Made by a program: the position numbers and the translations under genes
In this document: one piece after another, positions 26,743-34,052 of the stretch
Position numbering within the stretch: position 1 is the first letter of the stretch
How the letters are laid out: each line of letters begins with the position of its first letter
Notes under the pieces: model-generated
What the model was told of the DNA's origin: nothing
Seen by the model: only the letters and a program-made list of their open reading frames with translations
The model's database searches: none
Source of the DNA: Elusimicrobiales bacterium
GTDB lineage: Bacteria; Elusimicrobiota; Elusimicrobia; Elusimicrobiales; UBA9959
Length of the DNA: 64,000 bases
Direction of reading: 5' to 3'
NCBI GenBank assembly: GCA_028713125.1
Contig: JAQTOU010000002.1
Coordinates: 206,583 to 270,582 of the forward strand

Positions 26743-28034
26743 ACATTTTCTTCGTCCTGGTAAAAAAAGAGATCAAAGAGCTCCTGACGCTCCAGGTCAT
26801 CCTCTCGATAGCCGCGATGCTGCTTATCTTCCAGGTCATAGGGAAGTCGGTCGGCAGCCAGAACAGGACCTCCGCGGCGCACAATGGCGTGGTCACGCTG
26901 GACCTGGACGGGTCCGCTCTTTCCCGGCGCCTGACGGGGGCCCTCGCCAAGGAAGGCTATGAGGTTAAACCCTCCGGGGCCGGCAGCATAGAAGCGGCCC
27001 TGGCCGCCCCGGAGCATGCAGCCGAAAATTCTTTCCTACTGATCCCGGCGGGGCTGGAAAAGATCGTAAATTCAGGCAAAAAGTCGCGGGTCGAATTCTA
27101 CTCCAGGTTTAAAAAGAACGCTTCCGGGCTCGGCCCCGTTCTCGCGGCTTCCAGGACCAGGAAAGCAGCGGCCGTGGTCTCGGGGGAATTGAGCTACCAT
27201 GTGCTCGAGCGCCGGGCGCCGGGCGTTTCCCCTGCCTTCCTCAGGAATCCCGCCCCGGCTGTTGAATTCGCCGTGGTGGACGGGCACGCGGAGGAGGTTC
27301 CGCTGGCGCAGGTGCTCGCTTTCATCCAGTCGCAGACCTATTTCTTCCCGGTAGCGGTTTTTTTCATAGTCATCCTTTCGGCCCAGATGATAATGACTTC
27401 CGTGGCGGGGGAAAAAGAAAATAAAACTCTGGAAACTCTTCTGAGCTCGCCCATAGACCGGAGGATGCTGGTCATGTCGAAGCTCGCGGCTTCGGCCGTA
27501 ATAGCCGCCGCGCTTTCGGCGGCCTACCTGCTGGGGATGCGGTCTTTCATGTCCGGCATTACGGCCGAGACCTCCCTGGGAGCGGCCGCGGGGATTTCCG
27601 CGGCGGGACCCGCGCTCGCTAAGCTCGGCCTCCTGATCTCGCCTTCGGGCTATTTCCTCGTCGGTCTCTCCGTGCTGTTTTGCATCCTCTGCGCTCTCTC
27701 GATAGCGTTCATCCTCGGCGTGCTTTCGGAGGACCTTAAAAGCATACAGGCGATGATGACCCCGCTGATGATGGCGCTGATGCTGTCCTACCTGCTCCCG
27801 ATCTTTATAGACCTGAGCTCCGCGAATTTCGGAATAAAGTTCCTGCTCTACGCCATCCCGTTCACGCACGCTTTCATGGCGCCGCAGAACATGATGATGG
27901 GGAACACCGCGCAGGTTCTGTGGGGCATAGCCTACCAGGCCGCTGTCTTTACCGTCTGCGTACTTTACGCGGCCCGTCTTTTCTCGGGCGAGGCCCTGCT
28001 TACGATGCGGCTGAAGTTCGGGAGGAAAAGATGA
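26739..28034 (+). CDS. ABC-2 type export permease (NatB-like)
   Basis: The protein has 431 residues. There is one N-terminal membrane segment at about 18-35, a large loop of about 170 residues outside the membrane, and a cluster of five or six membrane helices from about residue 205 to the end. The conserved ABC-2 segment AGEKENKTLETLLSSPIDRR is present. This is the NatB / YhaP pattern, which exports sodium or small molecules. The substrate is unknown. The gene overlaps both the ATPase and the barrel-protein gene by four bases, which suggests a three-gene export operon reaching the outer membrane. Confidence 0.9.
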   Translation: MNIFFVLVKKEIKELLTLQVILSIAAMLLIFQVIGKSVGSQNRTSAAHNGVVTLDLDGSALSRRLTGALAKEGYEVKPSGAGSIEAALAAPEHAAENSFLLIPAGLEKIVNSGKKSRVEFYSRFKKNASGLGPVLAASRTRKAAAVVSGELSYHVLERRAPGVSPAFLRNPAPAVEFAVVDGHAEEVPLAQVLAFIQSQTYFFPVAVFFIVILSAQMIMTSVAGEKENKTLETLLSSPIDRRMLVMSKLAASAVIAAALSAAYLLGMRSFMSGITAETSLGAAAGISAAGPALAKLGLLISPSGYFLVGLSVLFCILCALSIAFILGVLSEDLKSIQAMMTPLMMALMLSYLLPIFIDLSSANFGIKFLLYAIPFTHAFMAPQNMMMGNTAQVLWGIAYQAAVFTVCVLYAARLFSGEALLTMRLKFGRKR

Positions 28035-28690
28035 GTTTTCCGGACGTCCTCCGCGAAATATCTTTTCCGCATAAAGGCTGGATAAGAACGGGCCTGCTTA
28101 TTTCAGCGGCGCTGGCCTGCCTGCCCGGAGCGGCTTCCGCGGAGCCACCGCTGAAGACCGAGGCGCAGTCAATTTCTCTTTCCCTTGACGGCGCTTTCGA
28201 CAGGTACGGGACCACGCACAGCGAGTCGCTGCGCGCCGGCGCTGAGTTCGAATGCGCCTCCGAGCTGAAGCTGGGCCGGTCGGCCCTCGACTGGAACCTG
28301 CAGCTTTACTACGCCTACTCCCACAGCGTCACGGATGGGGCGGCCACCAATGCCAGGTCCGAAGGTATCGACTTCGCCAAAATACTGCTTTCCGGCTGGC
28401 GCGGGAGGGAGTTCAAGACCGTTAAACCTTACCTGCTGGCCGGGGTAGAGCTGACCTGGCTGAAAGAGCCGGACACTGAGGAAGAAAGCGGGTATGCTTC
28501 CTCGCGCTTTATTTCGCCCACGCTCGGCTACGGGGTGGAACTCAAGATCAACCACAGCGTCAGCCTTAACGCCGAATACCGCCGGAACCTCTCCGGCGGC
28601 GGCCGGCGCGTCTCCGGCATGACCCTTGGCCTCTCCTACGCCATCCTCGGCGGCGACGAAGATGAAGCTGAAAAAGAGAAGGAAGAGTAG
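28031..28690 (+). CDS. Outer-membrane beta-barrel protein
   Basis: The protein has 219 residues. The ATG at 28031 forms an ATGA overlap with the permease stop and has a ggagg ribosome site. The signal sequence is at about 17-36 (GLLISAALACLPGAASAE). The mature part alternates polar and hydrophobic residues in short strands (LDWNLQLYYAYSHSV, TLGYGVELKIN, NAEYRRNLSGG) and ends in LGLSYAILGG plus a charged tail. This is the look of an 8-strand OmpA/OprF-like barrel. Its place behind an ABC exporter suggests that it may serve the same export path. Confidence 0.8.
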   Translation: MSFPDVLREISFPHKGWIRTGLLISAALACLPGAASAEPPLKTEAQSISLSLDGAFDRYGTTHSESLRAGAEFECASELKLGRSALDWNLQLYYAYSHSVTDGAATNARSEGIDFAKILLSGWRGREFKTVKPYLLAGVELTWLKEPDTEEESGYASSRFISPTLGYGVELKINHSVSLNAEYRRNLSGGGRRVSGMTLGLSYAILGGDEDEAEKEKEE

Positions 28691-28727
28691 GTCCCTGAGA
28701 AATTTTCCCCCTTTGCCTATAGACCTA

Positions 28728-28771
28728 TAGGCCCTTTGGCACTTTAAGGGTCAAGCGGCCTCCCCTATAAT
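28728..28771 (+). promoter_or_regulatory. Promoter with shared CCCTTTGGC box, site 1
   Basis: The box GGCCCTTTGGCA (28730-28741) is followed, 24 bases after TTGGCA, by a perfect TATAAT (28766-28771). The same arrangement occurs at three other places in the window (near 30691, 33145 and 34843). The start point near 28778 supports translation from the ATG at 28805. Confidence 0.55.
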
Positions 28772-28804
28772 ATACTCATGAAAGTAAAAGTCCGGGAGAC
28801 TTCA

Positions 28805-29773
28805 ATGCGCAAGCTTACAGCGGTCATTTCCCTTTTGCTTCTTTCTTCCTCCAGCCTCTGGGCCCAGCTTAACGTTTACTACATAAACGTCGGGCAGGGC
28901 GACGCGACTTACATCGAGCTGCCCAACGGCCATAACGTCCTGATAGACGGCGGCCCCTCCGGGGAGCCGGTGGGAAAATTCCTGAAGGAAAAAGGGATAA
29001 CCAAGATAGACCACGTCGTGCTTACCCACCCGCATAGCGACCACTACCGGGGCCTGAAAAAAGTCTTCGCGATGGTAGACGTGAAAAATTTCTACGATTC
29101 CCGGGCCGAGAACGTCGAGGCCAAAGGCGACAATAACCTGCGCGAACTGGCCGCCGCCGAGCCCAGCTGCAAGACCCATTACCCTGAAGCCGGCAGCAAC
29201 CTCAACTGGGACTCCCGCGTGACAGTAAAGGTCCTCAATACCTGCTCGGAACCCGTGCAGCTCAAATACAATGACGACGTGAATAACTGCTCGGTAGTTC
29301 TGCGCTTCTTTTACAACGGCACGGGCCTGCTGTTCACCGGCGACGCAGAAGCGCCCATAGAGAACGCCATGATGCGCATCTTCAAGTCCGGCCTTGAGTC
29401 CTACGCGCTGAAAGTCGGTCATCACGGCTCGCGCTATTCCTCCACCGACGGCTTCCTGGCCCGCGTCAAGCCAAAGATGGCTATAATTTCCGTGGGCGTG
29501 GACAATGTCTACGGCCATCCCCATAAAGAGGCCCTCGACCGCATCCGGGCGGCCGGCGCGAAGATCTTCTTCACCACCGGCGGGACGCAGACCCTGACCA
29601 TCCCAGCTCCCAGGAAAGGCGTGGAGCCCGTGATAGAGGGACTGGTTCCATATGATCCCGGCGCTCCCGTCCTTCCCCAGGTAGAGGCCGTTATCTACAG
29701 GCCGGAAGTTGAGGCGCCCGGTAACGTGAACGGGCCGGCCCTTGAACAGCTTGAGGAACAGGCCGCGGAGTAG
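28805..29773 (+). CDS. Secreted metallo-beta-lactamase-fold hydrolase (ComEC-like domain)
   Basis: The protein has 322 residues. A signal peptide (KLTAVISLLLLSSSSLWAQ) precedes a metallo-beta-lactamase domain: VGQGDATYIELPNG, metal-binding HPHSDH, later TGDAEAP and VGHHGSRYSS, then GHPH. This matches the C-terminal domain of ComEC, a nuclease-like module, and stand-alone secreted relatives. It probably hydrolyses a phosphodiester outside the cytoplasm. The ATG at 28805 is preferred over the one at 28778 because the -10 box would put 28778 at the transcript start, whereas 28805 has a GGGAG site and directly begins the signal peptide. Confidence 0.87.
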   Translation: MRKLTAVISLLLLSSSSLWAQLNVYYINVGQGDATYIELPNGHNVLIDGGPSGEPVGKFLKEKGITKIDHVVLTHPHSDHYRGLKKVFAMVDVKNFYDSRAENVEAKGDNNLRELAAAEPSCKTHYPEAGSNLNWDSRVTVKVLNTCSEPVQLKYNDDVNNCSVVLRFFYNGTGLLFTGDAEAPIENAMMRIFKSGLESYALKVGHHGSRYSSTDGFLARVKPKMAIISVGVDNVYGHPHKEALDRIRAAGAKIFFTTGGTQTLTIPAPRKGVEPVIEGLVPYDPGAPVLPQVEAVIYRPEVEAPGNVNGPALEQLEEQAAE

Positions 29774-29794
29774 TCCGAGCGCTTAAATCCCGGT

Positions 29795-29830
29795 AAGGCC
29801 GGTCAGGGGTTTTCCCCTTACCGGCCTTTT
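29795..29830 (+). terminator. Strong two-part terminator hairpin
   Basis: aaggccggt (29795-29803) pairs with accggcctt (29820-29828), and agggg pairs with cccct inside it, leaving a tttt loop. T residues follow. It closes the metallo-beta-lactamase gene. Confidence 0.85.
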
Positions 29831-29850
29831 CCATGGCCGAGAGTTTCAAC

Positions 29851-29879
29851 TTGCCACGAGCCCCCCATTGTCGCATAAT
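29851..29879 (+). promoter_or_regulatory. Promoter of the KGEK-repeat protein gene
   Basis: TTGCCA (29851-29856), 17 bases, CATAAT (29874-29879), within the longer string tgtcgcataatat that is also found in the promoter at 32080. Confidence 0.7.
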
Positions 29880-29921
29880 ATATGGACTGCCAACCGGCAA
29901 TGTATTTTTAAGGAGAATCAT

Positions 29922-30578
29922 ATGGTTAAGAAAGCAATTGCGGCCGCGGCGTTCATTTTAGGCCTGGGAATAAGCGTCTACGCGGAGGACCAGGCTGCCC
30001 AGCCGCAGGCCCAGACCGCAGTGCAGAACGAGGCGGCCGCTCCCGCCAATCCCGCGGACGTTAAGCCCGCCGAAGCCGCCCCCGAAGGCGGGGTTATGGG
30101 CTGGTGGCACAGGTTTCGCGGTAAAAAAGAGGAAAAGATAGAGAATGCCGGAGAGAAGAAAGAGGAAGCCGGGGTAAAGGCTGAAGAGAAAGGCGAAAAG
30201 ATGCAGGAGCAGGGCGAGAACCTTAAGGAAGCCGGCGAAAAACGCGAAGAGCGCGGCGAGCGGGCTGAGAACAAGGGCGAAAAGATGCAGGACCAGGCTG
30301 AAAAGATGGACGCGCAGTCAGAAAAGCAGCGCGCCAAAGGCAACGTTAAGGCCGCCAACAAGCTTGAACGCAACGCCGGCCGCAAAGAAAACCGCGGCGA
30401 GCGCCTTGAAAACAAGGGTGAAAAGATGCAGGAACAGGGCGAACATATGAAGGTCCGCGGGGAAAAGCGCGAGAAGCGCGGCGAGCGCATAGAAAAGAAA
30501 GGTGAAAAAAAGCAGGCTAAAGCCGGGCACGCTAAGAAGCGCGGCGGCAAAGGAAAAGGACACGGCAAGGGTAAATAG
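29922..30578 (+). CDS. Secreted highly charged repeat protein (KGEK repeats)
   Basis: The protein has 218 residues with a signal peptide (AIAAAAFILGLGISVYAED), an Ala/Pro/Gln region, a short GGVMGWWHRFRGKK element, then about 130 residues of degenerate 7- and 14-residue repeats built on KGEKMQEQGE, EKREERGERAEN and ENKGEKMQ. The tail is Lys/Gly/His-rich. The repeats should form long, highly charged helix or coiled coil. I know no named family. The ATG at 29922 is set by an aggag site and the signal peptide. It has its own promoter and terminator. A structural or cell-surface role, or binding to a polyanion, is an inference. Confidence 0.8.
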   Translation: MVKKAIAAAAFILGLGISVYAEDQAAQPQAQTAVQNEAAAPANPADVKPAEAAPEGGVMGWWHRFRGKKEEKIENAGEKKEEAGVKAEEKGEKMQEQGENLKEAGEKREERGERAENKGEKMQDQAEKMDAQSEKQRAKGNVKAANKLERNAGRKENRGERLENKGEKMQEQGEHMKVRGEKREKRGERIEKKGEKKQAKAGHAKKRGGKGKGHGKGK

Positions 30579-30593
30579 TTCCCGCCCCTCCCG

Positions 30594-30622
30594 AAAAAAG
30601 CCCGGTTTAACCGGGCTTTTTT
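30594..30622 (+). terminator. Intrinsic terminator
   Basis: aaaaaagcccggtt pairs with aaccgggctttttt around the short centre; the T-run ends at 30622. It closes the KGEK-repeat gene. Confidence 0.9.
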
Positions 30623-30690
30623 ATTGGCCGGGAACGGCTTTTTTCATGCGCTTTGCGGCTGAACCTGGCGGTCCAAAAAACAGGCGGCAA

Positions 30691-30735
30691 GTGGGTCCTT
30701 TGGGCCTGTCTGCCCGCGGTCCTTTATCGTAAGAT
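30691..30735 (+). promoter_or_regulatory. Promoter with shared CCTTTGGGC box, site 2
   Basis: TGGGTCCTTTGGGC (30692-30705) is followed after exactly 24 bases by TAAGAT (30730-30735), matching the spacing seen at the other three sites. The ATG at 30767 lies 31 bases further on. Confidence 0.5.
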
Positions 30736-30766
30736 ATAGTCACGGGGTTTGGAAGCGAGGACAGCT

Positions 30767-30967
30767 ATGACCGAAACATGCAACTTTGATAAAGACGACA
30801 ATGAGCGCCGCAAGAGCGATAAATTAATAGTCCGCGTCCCCGCCGGGAAGATCGCGGCCATCGACGTTCCCGACATGAAGCAGGTCAAGCACGGCGCCTA
30901 CCTTTGGAACCTGAGCCCGCGGCCCCGCTCCGGCAAGAGCTGGCGCGATATCTCTTCGATAAATTAA
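30767..30967 (+). CDS. Small hypothetical protein
   Basis: The protein has 66 residues: charged N-terminal part (NFDKDDNERRKSDKLIVRVP), then AGKIAAIDVPDMKQ and a basic tail ending SGKSWRDISSIN. There is no signal peptide or membrane helix. I do not recognise it. An upstream TTG is in frame, but the ATG at 30767 has a gagga ribosome site at the right distance. The promoter box upstream and the terminator downstream support it as a real gene. Confidence 0.6.
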   Translation: MTETCNFDKDDNERRKSDKLIVRVPAGKIAAIDVPDMKQVKHGAYLWNLSPRPRSGKSWRDISSIN

Positions 30968-31006
30968 ACGGCAGGAAGGAGCCCGGCTCCTTTAACGTGC
31001 GGACAT

Positions 31007-31044
31007 AAAAAAAGACCCGGTCTTTCGGCCGGGTCTTTTTTTTT
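31007..31044. terminator. Two-way intrinsic terminator
   Basis: aaagacccgg (31011-31020) pairs with ccgggtcttt (31029-31038), with A residues on one side and T residues on the other. It lies between two convergent genes and can end both. Confidence 0.9.
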
Positions 31045-31060
31045 GCCTGGTTAAAGCGGC

Positions 31061-31915
31061 TTATTTAGCCGTGGCGTTTATCCAGGTCAGCGCGGCGTTC
31101 ACTTTCGAGTAGACGCCGTACTTGTTGGGGCGGGCGCAGCCTTCTCCCCAGCTCACTACGCCGGCCAGCGCCATATTCGAGCCGCTGCCGGTGAACAGGG
31201 GGCCGCCGCTGTCGCCCTGGCAGGAGTCTTTGCCGCCTTCGGGGTAGCCCGCGCAGATCATGGAGCTGTCGAGGGCGCCGGGATAGGCCGCTTCGCAGGC
31301 TTCAGCGGTGACCAAAGGCACGGTCACTTTCATAAGGTTCTTGGAGATGCTCTGGGAACCTTCGCTGGTGGTGCCCCAGCCGGCGGTGACGAAGCTCACA
31401 TTGCCGGTGAGTTCCGTGGAGTTGAGGGCGATGGGGGCGAATTTGGAGTCGCCGCTGAGCTTCACCAGCGCGTAGTCGTTGAACATGGTGTTGGTGTCCC
31501 AGTTCGGGTTCTTCACTATCTGCAGCACGGTGAACTTCTCGGTGCCGGCGGTGACGCCCTGGGTGTTGAGGCCGACCACTACCGATTTAAGGTAGCCGCC
31601 TTCCACGCAATGGGCCGCGGTAAGCACCCAGTTCTTCTTTATAAGGGAGCCGCCGCAGAAATGGCTGCCGGAGCCGGTCTGCAGGGAAACGATGAAGGGG
31701 AATTCGCCCTTGGAGGCCTGCACGCCGCCTACTATCTTCGGGAAGCCGATCGGGGTGGAAAGATCCCTGTTCGGCACGCTGATCGCGGGAACCTCGAAGG
31801 TCCTGGCGACCGAGGGCAGGTTGAAGCTGCCGGGGTTGTTGAAATCCATGAGGGTGGCAGCGCTGCTGATGCCCGGCGTTACGGCCAGGGCGACCGCTAG
31901 TATCAGTTTTTTCAT
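31061..31915 (-). CDS. Secreted trypsin-like serine protease (S1 family)
   Basis: The protein has 284 residues with a signal peptide (MKKLILAVALAVTPGISSAA), a pro-region of about 40 residues and a mature start at residue 61 (K-IVGG), the classical zymogen activation site. The catalytic triad is His 102 (LTAAHC), Asp 147 (NDYALVKL) and Ser 236 (GDSGGP). Asp 230 in DSCQGDSGG predicts cleavage after Lys or Arg. Cysteines at the usual trypsin disulphide positions are present (HFCGGSL with AAHC). The likeness to animal trypsin is strong, as in the few secreted bacterial S1 enzymes of predatory and soil groups. It would be exported and activated outside the cytoplasm. Confidence 0.95.
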   Translation of the reverse strand: MKKLILAVALAVTPGISSAATLMDFNNPGSFNLPSVARTFEVPAISVPNRDLSTPIGFPKIVGGVQASKGEFPFIVSLQTGSGSHFCGGSLIKKNWVLTAAHCVEGGYLKSVVVGLNTQGVTAGTEKFTVLQIVKNPNWDTNTMFNDYALVKLSGDSKFAPIALNSTELTGNVSFVTAGWGTTSEGSQSISKNLMKVTVPLVTAEACEAAYPGALDSSMICAGYPEGGKDSCQGDSGGPLFTGSGSNMALAGVVSWGEGCARPNKYGVYSKVNAALTWINATAK

Positions 31916-32079
31916 TCAGTCCGTCTCCTAAAGGCTAGTATTGACTTCTGTCATCAGTTTCTCAAAATATTTGATTAATGTCAACAGAAAAATATAGGTC
32001 TAATGACACGGGCGTCCCTGGGCCGTTCGGCCTATTTCCCGGTGAATATGGAGGCTCCGTGTTTACCTGAATTAAAGCC

Positions 32080-32108
32080 TTGGCTAAAGCTTCTTTTTGT
32101 CGCATAAT
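32080..32108 (+). promoter_or_regulatory. Promoter of the PEBP gene
   Basis: TTGGCT (32080-32085), 17 bases, CATAAT (32103-32108), within tgtcgcataatat, identical to the -10 region of the KGEK-repeat gene. The other sequence between 31916 and 32163 holds the divergent protease leader; I see nothing else there. Confidence 0.65.
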
Positions 32109-32163
32109 ATCCGGGGGGGCGGGGCTGAAACAAAAGCGAGGTTAATAGACGGCCCGTTCAGTT

Positions 32164-32748
32164 ATGAATAAAAAACTGTTCATGTGCTGTATTTGCGCGT
32201 TTGCGGTATCCGCCGCGGCCCAAAGCGCCGGAAAAAAGCAAAATAAAGATGTTAAAGAGGCACGTAAAATGACTCTGACCGTAACCAGTCCCGCTTTCAA
32301 ACACAAAGCCTATATCCCCAAAAGGCACGCCTGCGGCGCCGAGGATGTATCGCCGGAATTAAAATGGTCCGGCCTGCCGGACGGCACGGGAAGCGTAGCC
32401 GTCATCATGGACGACCCGGACGCGCCTCCCGGGACCTGGGTGCACTGGATACTGTTCAATATCCCGCCTTCGGCCAAGGGGTTGAAGGAGAATGTCGCCA
32501 AGAAGGAAGTCCTGCCGGACGGCTCCAGGCATGGCCGTGTCTGGGGGGTGAACGAGGACGATTTCAGCCGCATAGGCTATTACGGGCCCTGCCCTCCTCC
32601 CGGGAAACCGCACCATTACTTCTTCAAAGTCTACGCTCTGGACAAGCTCCTTGACCTTCCCGCCGGGACGGCGAAGGGCGCACTGCTGAAAGCCATGGAG
32701 GGACATATCCTGGCCCAGGCCGAGCTGGTGGGGCTTTACAAAAGATAA
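32164..32748 (+). CDS. PEBP-family (YbhB/YbcL-like) protein, secreted
   Basis: The protein has 194 residues. An N-terminal hydrophobic stretch (KLFMCCICAFAVSAAAQSAG) looks like a signal or lipoprotein sequence. The rest is the phosphatidylethanolamine-binding / Raf-kinase-inhibitor-like fold: VTSPAFKHKAYIPKRHAC, LKWSGLPDGTGSVAVIMDDPDAP, WVHWILFNIPPS, then YYGPCPPPGKPHHYFFKVYALD. The anion-binding pocket residues DPDAP and GPCPP are present. The function of bacterial members is not settled. It is followed by a zinc-ribbon gene after 36 bases. Confidence 0.92.
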   Translation: MNKKLFMCCICAFAVSAAAQSAGKKQNKDVKEARKMTLTVTSPAFKHKAYIPKRHACGAEDVSPELKWSGLPDGTGSVAVIMDDPDAPPGTWVHWILFNIPPSAKGLKENVAKKEVLPDGSRHGRVWGVNEDDFSRIGYYGPCPPPGKPHHYFFKVYALDKLLDLPAGTAKGALLKAMEGHILAQAELVGLYKR

Positions 32749-32784
32749 ACCGTTTTCTCCGGGCTGCTTCCGGGAGGTTCTATT

Positions 32785-33147
32785 ATGGCTTATAAATTCA
32801 AATGCACTAAATGCGGCAAGGACATGATAGTCAGGTGGCTTAAGCCGGACGAGATGGCTTTGTGCCACAAATGCGGCACGAACGTAAAAGTCCCCGCTAA
32901 CGCGGCCGAGGTTGAGAACGATCTTTCGCCGCTTCCCGAGCCGGCGAAGAAAGAAGCGGACGCGGAAGTTTGCGCGAATAATTGCCCCGCCTGCGCTTTC
33001 GTGGAAAAGATAAACGCGGCCGAGTTCGAAGAAGCCCTGCCCATGGGGACCTTCGGAGCCTGCCACCGCTACCCGCCCGGCATAGAGGGCCGCTACCCGT
33101 TCGTGACCGCCGCCGACTGGTGCGGCGAGTACCAGCGCAGGGAATAG
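32785..33147 (+). CDS. Cys-rich zinc-ribbon protein
   Basis: The protein has 120 residues. The first 35 contain two Cys pairs (KCTKCGKD and LCHKCGTN) of a zinc ribbon. The second half contains CANNCPACAF, GACHRYPPG and DWCGEYQ, a Cys/His pattern seen in small proteins of unknown function (ACHRYPP with WCGE). It is probably cytoplasmic and metal-binding. A clear GGAGG site precedes the ATG. Confidence 0.75.
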   Translation: MAYKFKCTKCGKDMIVRWLKPDEMALCHKCGTNVKVPANAAEVENDLSPLPEPAKKEADAEVCANNCPACAFVEKINAAEFEEALPMGTFGACHRYPPGIEGRYPFVTAADWCGEYQRRE

Positions 33148-33188
33148 GCCCTTTGGCTCTTGCGGTTTTGCCTCCGGCCTACTAGAAT
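33145..33188 (+). promoter_or_regulatory. Promoter with shared CCCTTTGGC box, site 3
   Basis: TAGGCCCTTTGGCT (33145-33158) is followed after exactly 24 bases by TAGAAT (33183-33188). The first 13 bases are identical to site 1. The ATG at 33227 lies 38 bases downstream. Confidence 0.55.
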
Positions 33189-33226
33189 ATCCTTGCCGTA
33201 TATAAGGCCGCGTTCCTGGAGGCAAA

Positions 33227-34009
33227 ATGTTGCTTAGGCAGACAGCTTTTATCCTTCGCAGTTTTATCGCCGCTTTGATCCTGGCCGCCGGCTTCGCGCC
33301 CGCCGTTCATGCCGGAGAGGCCTTCTACTCCCTGCAGCCCCGAACCGTAAGCGTTAAGGCGCCGGAAGCGCCCGCCCCGGCCGCGGTAGCCGTCGAGCCC
33401 GCCCCGCGTTACCTCTCTCAGTCCGAACTTCAGATCTCCGGTTTCCCCGCCCCGCCCGCGATAGGCTCGGCCGAAGACAAGGCGGACCTGGCGGCGGTGC
33501 TGCAGTGGCAGAAAGACCGCACCGGGGCCCAGTGCGCCGCGGCCATGGCCCAGTCGGACGAAAGCTACCTTTCCCTTTTCGGCGGGGTAAACCCCTTCCC
33601 GGTCCCGCTGCCTCCCGAGGTCGGGGCTTTCTTCAAGCGCGTCGGCACTGAAACCGGAGACGCCGTCAGGAATATAAAGAAGACCTATAAGCGCGAGCGG
33701 CCTTTCGTGCGCTCGGCTGAAGTGCAGCCCTGCCTGGGCCGCGTGCAGGGCCTCTCCTACCCCAGCGGGCACGCCGCCGTGGCGCGCGTGTACGCGCTTG
33801 TGCTGTCGGGCCTGCTCCCGCGCCAGGGCGCTATTTTCAACCGCGCCGCCGACCAGGCGGCGCTTAACCGCGTAATAGGCGGCGTGCACCATCCCACCGA
33901 CGTGGAAGCCGGCAAGAAACTTGGAGAGCTGCTTTTCAGCAAGTTCCGCCAGAACCCGGCCTTCGCCGCAGATATGAGCGGCCTTTCCAAGTATCTCCGC
34001 CGTCAATGA
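33227..34009 (+). CDS. Secreted PAP2-family acid phosphatase
   Basis: The protein has 260 residues with a signal peptide at about 12-34 (FIAALILAAGFAPAVHAGE) and a Pro/Ala linker. The PAP2 phosphatase motifs are in order: KKTYKRERP, YPSGHAA, and NRVIGGVHHPTDVEAG, where the usual Ser-Arg of the third motif is Asn-Arg. This is the layout of class A non-specific acid phosphatases (PhoN type), which remove phosphate from many organic esters in the periplasm. It may instead act on lipid phosphates. The gene has its own box-type promoter. Confidence 0.9.
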   Translation: MLLRQTAFILRSFIAALILAAGFAPAVHAGEAFYSLQPRTVSVKAPEAPAPAAVAVEPAPRYLSQSELQISGFPAPPAIGSAEDKADLAAVLQWQKDRTGAQCAAAMAQSDESYLSLFGGVNPFPVPLPPEVGAFFKRVGTETGDAVRNIKKTYKRERPFVRSAEVQPCLGRVQGLSYPSGHAAVARVYALVLSGLLPRQGAIFNRAADQAALNRVIGGVHHPTDVEAGKKLGELLFSKFRQNPAFAADMSGLSKYLRRQ

Positions 34010-34052
34010 CGGACCCTGCCAGGAAAAGCGCCGCTCCTTCGGAGGACTGACT

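Noticed and set aside
28778-28804. Leaderless start of the metallo-beta-lactamase protein at the first ATG
   Set aside because: The -10 box puts that ATG at about +1, so it is possible, but the second ATG has a ribosome site and directly begins the signal peptide.
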